Shown here: positions 33,627 through 45,811 of the stretch, piece by piece
How the letters are laid out: every line of letters starts with the position of its first letter
Numbering within the stretch: position 1 is the stretch's first letter
From: Megalobrama amblycephala
Taxonomy: Eukaryota > Chordata > Actinopteri > Cypriniformes > Xenocyprididae
Direction of reading: 5' to 3'
Assembly (NCBI RefSeq): GCF_018812025.1
Contig: NC_063044.1
Coordinates: 72,657,379-72,721,378, forward strand
Length of the DNA: 64,000 nucleotides
Notes under the pieces: model-generated
The model's database searches: none
Told to the model about the DNA's origin: nothing
The model's input: the letters and a program-made list of their open reading frames with translations, nothing else
Translations under genes and position numbers: made by a program

Positions 33627-34890
33627 TATGTGTGTGACCTGCGTGTATGTTATGTGTTTGTTAGTTTAGTTATGTGTTTGTGAGTTAGTTAATAAAGATT
33701 GTGCACAATACATGTTTGGTTCTGATTCCGTTTGCTAATAAATTGCCTCTTAAGTGATTTAGATCCTGACTACATGCTCTGAGTAGTACTGTACAATTAG
33801 AACGTTGTTTTTCCATAACCTGGAAATGAACATTTCTTAGAATTAATAAACAATCAACACTGAGTGTTCACTAGACGAACAGGTTAATTGATTGTAACAT
33901 TAATCTTAATGTAGCTACATCCAGTTAATCTGATTAACTGATTTACATATTTATAATTAATCATAATTAATAATCATAATGAGTTATGAATAATTATTAA
34001 TATTTCCCCTTTGAGTTAATTCACTACAAACATGATCCTCATGTCACACTGTGGGATCTCAGCTGTCATTTATGTCAGACTGTATGACAGTCAAGACGCG
34101 TTAAAAACAGACGCGCGCATGAAAACTTGTCCGGAGTATTACATCTTCAACCCACACACGTTCGGTGACGTTGAGCTGCATTACACGCGGGACTGAAATG
34201 GTGGCTAACAAAGACATCGCTATCGTTAATTTTGATAATGGCTTGTCTTGAAAAACCAAAGACAATGACGTTCATCGTAGGAGAAGTCACACTTCTCCTT
34301 CTTCGCCTAATCTTCTGACACTGCCAGAATTTCTGGCAGTGTCACTGTAAAATTTGATCGCTATGGTCATTAATCGGCTGTCTGTGAACATGTCAAACTA
34401 GCGATCAAAGACTACAGATTTTAGGCTAGGATTATAGGAATCTTTTAGGATTTGCAAAATTTGTCTCAGACGACCAAATTGTGGCCAAAATTGCACAGTG
34501 TGAACCATCCTTAAGTGAACCTTAAGTGAACATGTCCCCTTCCGGTCACCGTACGATAACAACTAAAGTTAAGTCTTTAAAGACTGACTTTAATCAATGA
34601 ACATCTGAAGAATGTCTTTTTAAAGGTGAGAAGCATTAATCTTATCATGTCTGTTGAAAACACTGTTAAACAGTTCTAGGTAGACGCTGACCATTGGAGA
34701 GGGGAAAAAAAATTGTAAAATTAAAAACTAAGAAGAAATATAACTGCAAACAGCAATTACTGGGGATCAAATAAATGTTTTCTTAAACAAGCATGTAACC
34801 ACTTAGATCATAAAAGGAAAAGACCGCTTAGAGCCAACACAAGCAATTTACTAGGAAATATATAGGCTTTTTATTTATAGAGGTTGAGAA
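33627..34890. other. Unassigned spacer with a perfect hairpin
   Basis: No gene seen. At about 34317-34344 GACACTGCCAGAA is followed by one base and then its exact inverse, a 13-bp stem. The stretch GTTCTAGG-AGACGCTGACCA near 34675 recurs at 63190, linking this area with the far end of the window. Confidence 0.5.
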
Positions 34891-34896
34891 ATAAAA

Positions 34897-35395
34897 TAAC
34901 AAAATAACGACTTATTTAGTGATGGCAGATTTCAAAACACTGCTTCGTGAAACATCAGAGCATTATGAATCAGCGTGTCAAAGTTTTTTTTTTTCACGTG
35001 ATTTCAGCAGTTTGGCAGTTTGACACGATCCGAATCATGATTCAACATGCTGATTCATTGTGCTCCGAAGCATCCTGAAGCAGTGTTTTGAAATCACTAA
35101 ATAAGTCATTATTTTGGGGGGGGTTTTTGGCGCATTAAAAATATTATCGCTTTATAATATTAATATTGAACCACTGTACTCACATGAACTGTTTTAAAAA
35201 TGTTTTTAGTACCTTTATGGATCTTGAGAGAGGAAATGTCATTGCTCCCTATAAAGGCCTCACTGAGCCATCGGATTTCAACAAAAATATCTTAATTTGT
35301 GTTCTGAAGATTAACGAAGGTCTGGGGTGGAACGGCATGAGGGTGAGTAATAAATGACAGAATTTTCATTTTTTGGTGAACTAACCCTTTAACAA
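34897..35395 (-). mobile_element. Truncated DNA transposon with CTAACCCTTTAA end and nested TAGTGATGG MITE
   Basis: The right end (about 35220-35395) matches in inverse the left part of the 36627-38174 element, including a GAGGGTGAGTAATAAATGAC block. At about 34918-35096 a hAT-like mini-element is nested, with ends AGTGATGG and its imperfect inverse (AAATCACT) and a GATTCA-rich core. The opposite outer end is absent. Confidence 0.65.
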
Positions 35396-35638
35396 ATAAT
35401 TTGATTGACAGCGGCAGCAGAGGCAAATATGCTCAGAATGATTTCTACCATGTGGTATGAATGTTGTGTGAAATTGTGTGATAAACAACCCCTGAAAAAC
35501 ATGAAGAAGGTGTGAAGCATGAAATTTAACCAGGATGATCAAGTATGAATCCGTCTTGAGCCAAGGATTTCAACGACATACTTGAGCCTGCAACTTTAGG
35601 AGTTATGAGCAATTTTGATCACTGCCTGATCACTTTTA

Positions 35639-36039
35639 TACGGAAGAGGATTAGGGCCAAGCAATAATAAAAAAATAAAACCATCTTGAGATTAAAGTTG
35701 TTAAATTTCAAGAAAAAAGTCGTTAAATTTCAAGAAAAAAGTCTAAATAAAATGTTGAGAATAAAGTTATTAAATTACGAGAAAAAAGTCGTTAGATTAT
35801 GAGAATAAACTTGTTAAATTATGAGAAAAAACTCATTAAATTATGACATTTTTCTCATAATTTAACGAATTTGTTCTCGTAATTTAACGAGTTTTTTCTC
35901 ATAATTTAATGACTTTATTCTCAACATTTTATCTCGACTTTTTTCTCTAAATTTTACAAGTTTTTTCTCGAAATTTAACAACTTTAATCTCGAGATGGTT
36001 TTATTTTTTTATTATTGCTTGGCCCTAATCCTCTTACGT
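35639..36039. mobile_element. Fold-back element of about 400 bp
   Basis: The two halves are near-perfect inverted copies from AAGAGGATTAGGGCCAAGCA on the left to its inverse on the right, meeting near 35845. The arms are built from degenerate 15-20-bp units with TTAAATTATGAGAAAAAA. As single strand it would form one long hairpin. No protein. Confidence 0.88.
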
Positions 36040-36824
36040 ACTTTTAAGGGAGAATGCTGATCCTCAGAAATTTTAACGATTACAATAGAACAGACAAATG
36101 TTCTGTTGTGCTAATGTTCTAAAAAAATTTATTTAAAAAAATTAACTGACCACAGTCACTCTCAAAGTTGCAAAGATAACTTAAGTAAACATCAGTCTGT
36201 TGACTCTGTTCTTCAGCTTATTTTACACTCAATGTCCTTCAGCTGTTAAAATCATTCTATTGTTCAGTCAGTGTTACTCTGAATCCCTCAAACAATGAAA
36301 CTGCAGTTTAGTTCCACTCAAACACATGCCTAGAAGTTTCCAGTGTGCCTGAAATACTTGTTTAGCTGGTACCAGTTTGGACCAGCTGGATTTGAGCAAC
36401 AGGTTTGGACACCCCTTGTTTAGAGACACTTTAATGATTTACACACTATAGTTTAATGCTCTTCTGATAAAATAAACATTGATAAGTATTCTTTCACCAC
36501 ACCGAAACTCTCAGGAGCTGAAAGTGTCAAAAGCTGCAGTTACTTCTGCTTGCATGTGAATGTGTGACAGAGATGAAGTGTGAAAACCAGAGAAGAAACT
36601 GACCAGTGCATGGGAAATGTAGTTTTTAAAGGGTTAGTTTACCCAAAAATGAAAATTCTGTCATTAATTACTCACCCTCATGCCGTTCCACACCTGTAAG
36701 ACCTTCGTTCATCTTCAGAACACAAATTAAGATATTTTAGTTGAAATCCGATGGCTCTGTGAGGCCTTCATAGCCAGCAATGACATTTCCTCTCTCAAGA
36801 TCCATTAATGTACTAAAAACATAT

Positions 36825-37036
36825 TGTAGCACACAGAATCTTTGTAATTGTTTTTGAAATTGCTGTTTATTATTTTGCACCGCAGTTCTAGGGTTAAGGC
36901 AGGAAGTTAATGAGCCTGGAAGAGAGGCAGACAGAGAGTTAGTTAGTCTGATGCGGGTGTGTTGCAGTTGTTCTGCGTTCCGATTAAAACAGTTCAGAAC
37001 GAAGCCTCCCTTGTCTGTCGTTCCTCAGATACTACA
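36825..37036. mobile_element. Solo LTR of 212 bp, TG...CA, 4-bp TSD
   Basis: Starts TGTAGCACACAG and ends CAGATACTACA, with ATAT on both sides (36821-36824 and 37037-37040). Removing it restores a sequence colinear with the inverted paralogue near 35190-35215. This confirms an insertion. Confidence 0.75.
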
Positions 37037-37136
37037 ATATTTAAATCAGTTCATGTGAGTACAGTGGTTCAATATTAATATTATAAAGCCACGAGAATAT
37101 TTTTGGTGTGCCAAAAAAACAAAATAACGACTTACA

Positions 37137-38013
37137 TAGTGATGGCCGATTTCAAAACACTGCTTCAGGAAGCATCGGATCATAAATGAATCAGTGTGTT
37201 GAATCAGGAGCGCCAAAGTCACGTGATTTCAGCAGTTTGGCACACAATCCGAATCATGATTCGATACACTGATTCATAACTAGTGATGGCCGATTTCGAA
37301 ACACGTGCTTCATGAAGCTCCGAAGCTTCATGAATCATTTGTTTCGAATCAGTGATTCGGAGCGTGTATCAAACTGCCAAAGTCACGTGATTTTAGTAAA
37401 CGAGGCTTCATTACGTCATCACTGTTTCGAAACATTTCAAAACAGTTTGAAATTTCAGTGGTTCACCGGTAGAGGGCGATGATAAAGTTAACCCATAAAT
37501 CATTCAGATTCACTGAGAACTGTTGAAAAAGTGTCTGTGGGTTTTACCTGATCTCTGATCAGTTTTATAAATTTGTAGATGTTTTAATTAGACATTAGAA
37601 TAGTCAAAGTAAATAATGGTAGTTATTATTTGCCTGTTTAGCTTGAGCCATGGAACAGAGAAACAAGCCTTGAAAATTGATAAAAGAACACATATATATA
37701 CAGACACAATATATTTAATCTTATTAGATTATTAGTTATTTGCATTTGATTGGTTTTACTCTCAATAAAACATTTGCAATAGATTTGTAAAAGGTGTTTT
37801 TACTGCATGTTTAGTGTGAGTTTTGTTGCATTTACACTGTTCTGACCACTAAGGGTCACCATGGAGTCGGGTGTCAGATTGTTTCGAAGCCTCGAAACAT
37901 CACGGCACATTTGATTCAACTGCTTCAGTGTTTCACGAAGCCTCGCTCTGCCCATCACTATTCATAACGCTCTGAAGCTTCCCGAAGCAGTGTTTTGAAA
38001 TCGGCCATCACTA
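37137..38013. mobile_element. hAT-like element interrupted by a relative
   Basis: Ends are TAGTGATGGCCGATTTCAAA and its inverse. The interior blocks (CACGTGATTTCAGCAGTTTGG, AATCATGATTC) are shared with the copy at 34918-35096. It was split by the insertion at 37281. Confidence 0.72.
37281..37960. mobile_element. 680-bp hAT MITE with exact 8-bp TSD
   Basis: Starts TAGTGATGGC, ends CCCATCACTA, and TTCATAAC is duplicated on each side (37273-37280, 37961-37968). Termini match the large 2476-7464 element, so both likely used the same hAT transposase. Confidence 0.88.
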
Positions 38014-38759
38014 TATAAGTCGCTTTATAATATTAATATTGAACCACCATGGATTTCAACAAAAATATCTTAATTTGTGTTCCGAAGATTAATGAAGGTC
38101 TTACAGGTGTGGAACAGCATGAGGGTGAGTAATAAATGACATAATTTTCATTTTTGGGCGAACTAACCCTTTAATACTGAACAATTACATTTAAATTTAC
38201 TTCTTTTAAACATTTTTGAAGATTATAGAACTATGAAATAATAATGAGTGCTACAGGATCTAAACCATCATCTGTGCTTGTGTTGTTTTGACAAAAATTA
38301 GAGAAGACTGAAGCGATGATTGAATTCTGATGAAACAATGACTCTCTCAGACAGCGAGTCTCTCCTACAGACCCTGCTGTAGTGCCTACTAGTGACTGAA
38401 CTGAGAATTTTCACAGTAGTCCTCTATGTATTTTCAGTAGATCCTATTGCTGGTAGATGTTGTAACTACAGGTCTGGAAACACAAGACATCCTCCTTTCC
38501 TTAAGATCAATCAAACATAATTGTTTAAAGGAACATTAAGATTTGATCAAATGAATTAACATATGACTTAAATCAGTGGTTGTCCTGGAGTAGCTAGCAC
38601 CAGCCCTTAACATTTTGTATGTCTCCCTTATTTGACACTTCAGGTCTTGCAGTCTCTACTAATGAGCTGATGAGCTGAATCAGGTGTGATATCAATCTGT
38701 CTGTCTGTCTATCTATCTATCTATGAATGTAATATCTCCAGTCATTCCTGAGTATCAGA

Positions 38760-41700
38760 TTAATCAGCGTTTGATGGATATTTCTGGACGCTCTTCTTCT
38801 GTTGAAGACTTCTGGATCTGATGTCATAAACCAGAACTGCCACAGTAGCCACGCCCACCAGAGCAGAGAGAGCCAATCGGATCACAGCTTCAGTGAAACC
38901 ACAACAGTGGACTTGTGAGACAAGAAATAAGCAATGTTAAAATAGAAATATTGTTTAGTTTGTGAAAAAATATATAGTGCTGCTGTCATACCTGCACATG
39001 TGTGACAGAGCTGAGTGTTGTTGAGATGTCTGGTCTGATGGCTGATGGGATTGTTGATCACACAGCTGTAGGTGTTTTTATCCTGATATTCCACCTCCAG
39101 AGGAAGAGAGAGACTGATGCTGAGATCAGACACACTGATGTTGGACAATGAACTGTTTCCTTTGAACCAGGAGAGAGTCACATGACTCACATTCACAGCT
39201 GAACACACCAATGAACATGAAGATGATGAACATTGTGAAGAGTCTCTGCTGATGATAGGAACAGGCAGACAAGCTGAAAAATATTGGAGAATAAATTTAA
39301 TTCAGTATATAAAATAGCTATTTGACAGGGCATTGATATTTCTTGATTTAAAAAAAACAAACAAAAAAACATATTAATAAAATGAAGACTTCAGATGAAA
39401 AAGCCTCTAAGTGCCATCCTTTCAATTGCTTTTAAAGTGAAATAACTGAACCTAAACACAGGAGCCTGATAAAAATTATAATTTTATGAGAAAATTTCAG
39501 ATGACACGTAGAGGCTTTCAATGTCTTCAAATGTTGTTTATTATCATACTCAAAATAAAAAAAAATTATAACCAAAATAAAACGGAACATAGAAATCCTA
39601 TGCTATTTTTATTTAGTACTGTCTTGAATAAGATAGTTTACATAAATGTTTACATTGACATAATCCGTAAGAGAAAATAATAATTGCTAAATAAAAAATG
39701 ACACTATTCAAAAATGTACATATAAGTGGTTATTAATACTGTCATTACTGCAAAAAAAAATGATGTGTTGGATTTACGTAAAATATATATATGCACCATT
39801 TTTGCATCACACCTTTTGAGTAAATCTTGAAGCAATTTTGTGTAAAACTAACAAGAAAACCTGTTATAGGTACTTCTACTTCTACTCTACTTCTACTACT
39901 CTGGAAACAACAACAACTTATATAATCTGAAACCAAAAATCATGATTGTAGTACTTATGAAAAAAAAAAAGTGACAATTTGACAAAAAGAAAGTTTCCAT
40001 CATCCATGAATCCACCTTCGTGATCAGTGTGTGTGCTGTTCCAGTTCCTCAAAGTCACCATGATGACTATGCAAAAGATAGCAAATGTGTATTTACTTAC
40101 ATTAGTTTGTAGTTCCAGGTTGTATTATATTTCCCCCAAAAACATTTATATAAAACAAAATGAGTTAAAACGTTTTGAAATAACAAGAAAACACCTTTAT
40201 ATTTAATAAATAAATAAATGTTAGTTTGTTTCATTTCTGTTTCATTTGGGGTGAAATTTATTTATTGCCATTATTAAGTTGATTGAGGTTTGAAGTAGGG
40301 ATGTTAATTTACACAAATTCCCATGATCCACCGTCATTTAAATTAATAATTAATTAATCATTAACCTTGAAACAGTGTTTTTTTTTTTTTTTTTTTTTTT
40401 TACTCTAAATAACAGGCTAGTAGGATTGAAAAATGAATCAATGTGATTTATGCTAATTTGCAAATAGGTTGTTTTGCTATTAAGTGTTCTTTTCATCACA
40501 AATGTGCATTTCACGGAAAATTTGGAGTGTATTTTTGACAATCTTCCTCCCGTCTGTATGTTGATGCCCCATAAACACTACAGCAGTGGTTCTCAACCTT
40601 TTTTCCCAGTGGGCCACACAATGGTCCAAGTGCCAGTCTATAATTTAAAAGCAAGTCCGCATATAATTTACATATGACGTCACCAATGCAAACTGGTGAA
40701 AATGTTATGGTATTAGCAGATAATACTAATATTATACCTAGATGTTGCACACAATAAATAACAAATAAAAACTAACTTGCTGACATTAGCTTTACAATAA
40801 TAATCAGATAGTAATGCTCAATGAACATACACAAAGTATACAATCACTTTAAGTTGCTAAATAATTATGTACTGTATGACTCTTCAACAGCATCGCAATA
40901 GTCACCAAACGCCTTAATAAGCAAATTTTTACTCAGCTCTTTTTACAAACAACATTGAGCGCATTGTAATTACAATCTCTGACAATATCAAGCATTCTGT
41001 TCTGTCGCAATCCCTCGCGCAGCATCGGATCCGCGAGCGCGCGCAGAGTTGGCCTCATTCCAGCCGCAGGTGCGCTGATGCGGTTATTTTTTTATTAATT
41101 TAAAATACAAGTACATCAAACAAATACATCGAATTCACAGTTCAGTCTTTAGAAATTGTAGGTTTTGTATATGTCAAGTTGGTACTTTACTACAGAGCAA
41201 ACAGAAAGGCTGCCCATCTCAGCAAACTGATTCTTCCATTCTTCTTACCTTTTTGCTGATGCTGCGACTCTTCATGTTTACATGTGTTCCTTCATTGTAT
41301 GTTCCTCATTTCGTTTTTCTCCTCTAATAACAAATTTAACCGTTTTGCTCCCTACATTTACAAAAAATAATGGCAACTGTTGGAATTCTGCCAAAGCGCG
41401 TGCTTCTAAGTGTTCGTTTCGTTAACTAAGTGATCACGTCAGTACATGTCTGATGTCCGAAAATAATAAATGCTCACCAAAATGATTTTATATGACAAAT
41501 AAAGCATGATAGCTCATTTATATTTGTTTAATTAACTTTAATTTAAATTTAAAAACAAAAATAAATTGTAAAGCTATAATTTATTTTTTTAAATTTTCGG
41601 CATATCGCGGGCCGCACTTACGCTCCAACACGATCACATGAGAATGCGTATCAATAGTACGAGTTTGTAATCTCGTAGAATATATACGCCAAAATGAGTT

Positions 41701-42757
41701 TTGGCGTGCTTATGGTACGCAGTTTTTTCGCGTATATTTCGCATATTATATATGTCTCTTCTGCTCACCAAGGCTGAATTTATTTAATCAAAAATGCAGT
41801 AAAAACTATTGCTAAATATTATTACAATTTAAAATAACTGTGTTCTATGTGAATTGTAAACTATAATTTTTTATCCAGTGATCAAAGCTGAATTTTCAGC
41901 ATCATTACTCCAGTCTTCAGTGTCACATGATCCTTCAGAAATCATTCTAATATGATGATTTGCTGCTCAAGAAGCATTTATGATTATTATAAATGTGGAA
42001 AACAGTTGTGCTGCTTCATATTTTTGTGGAAACCATGATACAATTCAAACATATAAAAAAGGAGAGATATTAATACTTTTATTCATTAAGGATGCATTCA
42101 ACTTATCAAAGTGACAGTGACAATAAATGCAAATAAATGTTGTTCATTGAACTTTCTATTCATCAAAGAATCCAGAAAAAAAAAAAAATATATCATGGAT
42201 TCCACAAGCAACTCATCATAGAATGATTTCTGAAGGATCTTGTGACACTGAAGACTGGAGTAATGATGCTGAAAATTCAGCTTTGATCAAAGAAATAAAT
42301 TACATTTTAAAGTAGCCTATATTCACATAGAAAACAGCTATTTTAATTTGTAATAATATTTCGCAATATTACTGTTTTTACTGTAATTGCAGCCTTGGTG
42401 AGCAGAAGAGACTTCTTTCAAAAACATTAAAAAGGTTGTCAATTAGCACTGCATTTCATATACTTAGTCAATAAATACCTTGAGATGGCTTGAAAAACAC
42501 ACATAAACCATATCGTGTCGCAATCGTATGTTTGTGTTCAAGTTTAATCAGTTAATACGTTTCTCCATTTTACGAAAGAGCTTAGAACCCAAGAGGCGAC
42601 ACTTTGATACTTTTTTTATGTAACAGCCACTAGATGGCGCTCCGGTAGCGCGGCCGCCATTATGGGGTGAAAATACTAACTGGACCATAGAATCCTTCAC
42701 ATCTTACACACACAAAATCGGTGAATTTCACTGCCAAATCAGAAGCGCAATAGAACA

Positions 42758-42795
<38 letters not shown>

Positions 42796-44421
42796 CACCA
42801 GTAAATTGTTTGGCTCCTACAGTAAATGTTGTATTGTCTTATATATGTTTTATTTTACCAGTTGTGGAATCCAACCATTCATCCATCTGAGGTAACGTAG
42901 TTGGGTCATTCTACAGAAACGTCCACTTTAGGATTACATTATATATATACGAAATACGTAACAAATCACATTTTAAAGCATGTATTTTGTGATCTGTAGT
43001 GAAATACATTTTAAAAGTAACCTCCCCAAACCTTGTTTACGGAGCCCCTAAAGGGACGTGGTGGTGGAAAAAAATTGGGATGGGAGGAAAACATTTTTTC
43101 TAAATCTTTTGCGTTCCCACGCAAAGATATTATCGTTCCCTTGCTGTGAGCTCGGACAAACACTAATGTCCCGCTGGCTGGCAGTAGTGTTTCAGTTAGT
43201 AGGCCTAACATAATGCACACAAATAATGCGCAGCTCATAGAGTTTGAACTCGTTGGACTCAAATAGCCTATAAAGAAATGCAGTCAGTGCTTAATAAAGA
43301 AATGCAGCAGTTGGCAATATTCAGATTCGAGCTTCCCGGATTAATAACTCGTGAGCTAAACGTTGTTAAAACACAAATGTAGCTACTTCCAATCATAGTA
43401 ACCTAGACAACGAGCTACAACAACCCCATTTTCCTCAAATATGCTTTATAATAAATTGGTCTCTATGAGCAGGTGGCGGAGATACAAGGGACCGTCTGAA
43501 AAGTGCAAAACCCTTTTGTTCATTTTATAATATGAAAAATATTAAATAACTTTACTGTAGCACACTTTATTGTCACCAAATTCCGTTCATACATCACTGC
43601 TCTCCTGCTGGTTGTACTGTAAAAAAAATATTAAATTGTAATGCCATGCAAAAGCTGATGTATGTAAGCTGTGTACGAACATCATTTGTGTAAAGAAGGC
43701 CTTTATGTGCTACTTGCCAAACTAAGTTGTAGTACCTAACCAGGAGAGCAATGATGTATGAACTGAATTTGGTGATAGTACAGTGTGCTACAGTAAAGTT
43801 GAGTATTTTTCATATTATAAAATGAGCAAAAGGGTTTTGCACTTTTCAGGCGGTCCCTTCAGACTTGTCTCTCCGCTGCCTGCTCATAGAGACCAATTTA
43901 TATATTATAAAGCACATTTGAGGAAAATTGGGCTGTTGTAGCTTGTTGTCTAGGTTACTATGATTGGAAGAACCTGCATTTGTGTTTTAACAACATTTAG
44001 CTCACGAGTTATTAATCCGGGAAGCTCGAATCTGAATATTGCCAACTGCTGAACTCATTGACTTAAGCACTGACTGCATTTCTTTATATTTGAGTCCAAC
44101 GAGTTCAAACTCTATGAGCCGCGCATTATTTGTGTGCATTATTAACGTATGGAGCTGACTGAAACACTACTGCCAGCCAGCGGGACATTAAAGAGGAAGT
44201 GTTTGTCCGAACGCAAAGCTTTTGCGTGGGAACGCAAAGTTTCTCGGGGGAACGCAAAAGTTTGCGAGGGAACGCAAAAAAATTGGAAAAACAAATTTCC
44301 TCCCATTCCAATTTTTTTCCACCACTATGTCCCTTTAGGGGCTCCGTAGGAATACACCCATCGAACAAATAAATGTGTGATAATGAAATTTTAAATAGTT
44401 AAAATCTAATGTTTTACTTTG

Positions 44422-44487
<66 letters not shown>

Positions 44488-45200
44488 CTATATATTAGTT
44501 TAATCTGTTTATCTTTATAATTAATGGATGTTGAGCCAACAAATATTGTTTTGTTGTTGTTGTTTTAGTATACATAAATAACAAAAATAACATGCATTTT
44601 GTTTCTGCAAAGTGTAAACTTATCCAAGACTGTATATAAAACAGGATAGTAATTCTCTCCTCACCATAGACAGTGAGATTGATCGTGTTGATCGTGTCTC
44701 TTCTGCTGCTGAAGACTGTATAAAGTCCAGAGTCTGTGGTTCTGCTGTTGATGATGGTCAGAGATCCAGTCTGATCCAGTTTCAGTCTGTCTCTGAATCT
44801 CCCATCAGCACTTTCATTATAAAACACGTTCTCTTTGTTATTTACTCTAGCTATGAGAATGTCCCCAAACTTCCACTCAATGTCTTCAAGTGTCTGTATT
44901 TGAGTGAAACTAGAGTTCAGAGAGACTGATTCTCCCTCAGTCACTGACTCTGACTTCACTGCATCAGCAACAAACACACCTGAACACAAACACAAACACC
45001 ACATTTGGAGTTTTTAATTTTTCACAGAAGTATTTCTGAAGGTTTAGTCTGATAAAACTTGACAATATTAGAGGAAGAATGAAAAAATCAGAATGGCTTG
45101 TATGTGGAGAAATGATAATATAAAGAGAACTGCAGCCATAAAAATACTTACCAGTCAGACTCCAGGAGAATAACCAGAAGAAAATAAACGTATCAAACAT
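38760..45200 (-). CDS. SLAM/CD2-family Ig receptor, short tail (4 exons)
   Basis: Exons, 5' to 3' on the minus strand: 45152-45200 (signal peptide start), 44665-44979 (V-like domain), 38992-39273 (C2 domain), 38760-38911 (membrane segment and tail, TAA at 38760-38762). All splice sites are GT-AG and in phase 1, giving 265 aa. The protein should be a type I surface receptor of leukocytes. The V domain lacks the usual B/F-strand cysteines (VSLNS, DSGLYTV), as typical for CD2/SLAM proteins. The C2 domain has the two-disulphide pattern (SCSLVC, YSC, LCHTC). The membrane span [16 protein letters not shown] has an arginine four residues before it. The tail is about 20 aa with no tyrosine motif after VYDIRSR, so signalling would need a partner. 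Intron 2 (5.4 kb) holds several transposons. The exact family member is not assigned. Confidence 0.85.
40377..40400 (+). repeat. Poly-T run
   Basis: Uninterrupted T tract of about 24. Confidence 0.9.
40584..41640 (+). mobile_element. hAT (Charlie-like) left end, truncated
   Basis: CAGTGGTTCTCAACCTTTTT at 40584 is a classic hAT/Charlie-type terminus. It is followed by CCAGTGGGCCACACAATGG. A GGGCCGCAC block near 41610 could belong to the far part. The inverse terminus was not found. No transposase frame. Confidence 0.6.
41754..42412. mobile_element. Fold-back MITE with CTCACCAAGGCTG ends
   Basis: Starts GTCTCTTCTGCTCACCAAGG and ends with its inverse. Arms of about 200 bp remain recognisable, including TTCAGCATCATTACTCCAGT and its inverse. 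Related copies are very frequent in fish genomes. Confidence 0.8.
42763..42786 (+). repeat. Poly-T run
   Basis: T tract of about 24. Confidence 0.9.
42903..42940 (+). mobile_element. Orphan end of the GGGTCATTC family
   Basis: GGGTCATTCTACAGAAACGT is identical to the left end of the 453-2164 element. A TTTAGGATTACA block follows here and is also found near 522-535. No matching right end follows, so the copy is truncated, possibly by the 43040 insertion. Confidence 0.7.
43040..44346. mobile_element. 1.3-kb fold-back transposon
   Basis: Starts CGGAGCCCCTAAAGGGAC and ends with its inverse. TA lies immediately outside each end. Arms of about 600 bp are inverted copies of each other, with a symmetry centre near 43693. 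The arms include a tandem GGAACGCAAA motif. The many short ORFs here are only arm sequences. It lies in intron 2 of the minus-strand receptor gene. Confidence 0.88.
44427..44486. repeat. (TA)n microsatellite
   Basis: About 30 TA units, 180 bp from the V exon of the minus-strand receptor. Confidence 0.92.
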
Positions 45201-45811
45201 GTTTTAACAGTTTCAGAAATGTTATAATAATCAAGTCCTGCACTCTTGTAAATGTCGATTGTTCTGTCAGTGTGTAATGAAGATTTTCAGAGAAATCCAG
45301 CAGTTAAACTCGTCCAGTAGCTCCTCCCACACAGACTGGCCTTTACAGTAATTCTTTTCAGTTTCACAACTTTTTCTTTCTCAAAACAGAATTAGTCTTT
45401 CATTTCATTTCTTTTGGATCTTGACGGACACATCCCAGCATCTGAAATAAACAGAGGTTTGGGACAGAAATGTCTCTAAATGTGATGTGATGTTGTTCCT
45501 GGAGAGCCTCTGCATGTCTGAACGTCTCGAGTCTGACACACTCAGTTCAGTTCATCAATCTTTTTTAAGAGTCAGTGACCACTCGTTTAATAAAGCATAA
45601 TATTTCAGTCATATTATTAGAAATAGTTCCCATTCTCTCCTTTCTGTAGCTCATTTTGAGAAGGCATGGCAGCATCTGAAGGAGGAGTTTAGTTTCACTG
45701 AACCGCTTTACAACAGACCCGCAGATTCATTCGCTTTAAGAAACATTCAACGTTTTCACGAGTGTCAGGATACGACTATTATCACAGTTCTGTTTCAAAC
45801 TATTTCATAAA
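45201..45811. promoter_or_regulatory. Shared bidirectional promoter region of the receptor pair
   Basis: 611 bp separate the two start codons. The stretch holds no transposon that I recognise, unlike almost everything around it. TTTCAGTTTCAC (about 45356) and TAGTTTCACTG (about 45690) look like partial interferon-response half-sites. A role as a shared promoter is inferred from position. Confidence 0.55.

Larger units (their letters stand above)
36627..38174. mobile_element. Outermost of a four-level transposon nest
   Basis: The left arm begins TTAAAGGGTTAG, followed by a CACCCTCATGCCGTTCC block. The right arm ends CTAACCCTTTAA and carries the inverse of about 90 bp of the left arm. This is a very common fish element of hAT-like appearance. 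A solo LTR (36825-37036) and two TAGTGATGG elements (37137-38013, 37281-37960) lie inside. Confidence 0.8.

Noticed and set aside
43011..44368. ORFs of 66-83 codons with similar sequences on opposite strands
   Set aside because: They are the two arms of one fold-back transposon.
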